Shown: piece after piece, positions 5,807-5,817 of the stretch | How the letters are laid out: each line of letters opens with the position of its first letter | Numbering within the stretch: position 1 is the stretch's first letter | Assembly (NCBI GenBank): GCA_964517495.1 | Contig: CAZFER010000149.1 | Span: 1 to 5,817, forward strand | DNA: 5,817 nucleotides | Source: CAZFER01 sp964517495 | GTDB lineage: Bacteria > Hinthialibacterota > Hinthialibacteria > Hinthialibacterales > Hinthialibacteraceae | Reading direction: 5' to 3' | Notes under the pieces: generated by a model | What the model saw: only the letters and a program-made list of their open reading frames with translations | Databases searched by the model: none | Told to the model about the DNA's origin: nothing | Made by a program: the position numbers and the translations under genes

Positions 5807-5817
5807 GTTATTCAATC

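Overview
The window carries three complete protein genes, all on the + strand. First is a sigma-54-dependent response regulator of the NtrC family (218-1594). Its stop overlaps the start of a secreted sialidase-like beta-propeller protein (1591-2847). After a 220-base AT-rich gap comes a large secreted multi-domain protein with LamG domains at both ends (3068-5806). No histidine kinase, transposase, tRNA, rRNA or CRISPR array is visible.

Organism: Gram-negative-type signal peptides, a sigma-54 activator, a secreted Asp-box protein and a LamG protein built around a DUF1349-like domain together resemble uncultured or environmental Bacteria of the PVC type (Planctomycetes, Verrucomicrobia, Kiritimatiellota, Lentisphaerota) or Poribacteria/Hydrogenedentes-like lineages. 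A short GC-rich palindromic element inside the start of the second gene (around 1636-1661) supports a PVC-like origin. In its three frames it encodes the peptide flavours GRATLPRSR, EGDAPAEP and, on the reverse strand, GSAGASPS, which I recall as recurrent in hypothetical proteins of PVC genomes. This is a phylum-level guess only.

Layout: bases 1-217 precede the regulator. They hold GC-rich inverted repeats (1-72), a possible 3' end of an unidentified gene in frame 2 (stop 149-151), a terminator-like hairpin with a T7 run (96-145) and a perfect sigma-54 -24 half-site with a poor -12 half (120-136). Bases 2848-3067 hold an AT-rich terminator-like hairpin, a lone TATAAT and a good ribosome binding site for the LamG gene. 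Bases 5807-5817 are too short to call.

How the genes may work together: the ATGA overlap implies that the regulator and the sialidase-like protein are co-transcribed and translationally coupled. The regulator may therefore sense a surface or nutrient signal, through a kinase encoded elsewhere, and control secreted glycan-active or glycan-binding proteins. The LamG protein is a plausible member of the same extracellular programme but has its own leader region. I see no clear new defence or mobile system. The most unusual points are the regulator-enzyme coupling, the repeat inside the signal-peptide region, and the mirror-symmetric domain order of the LamG protein.
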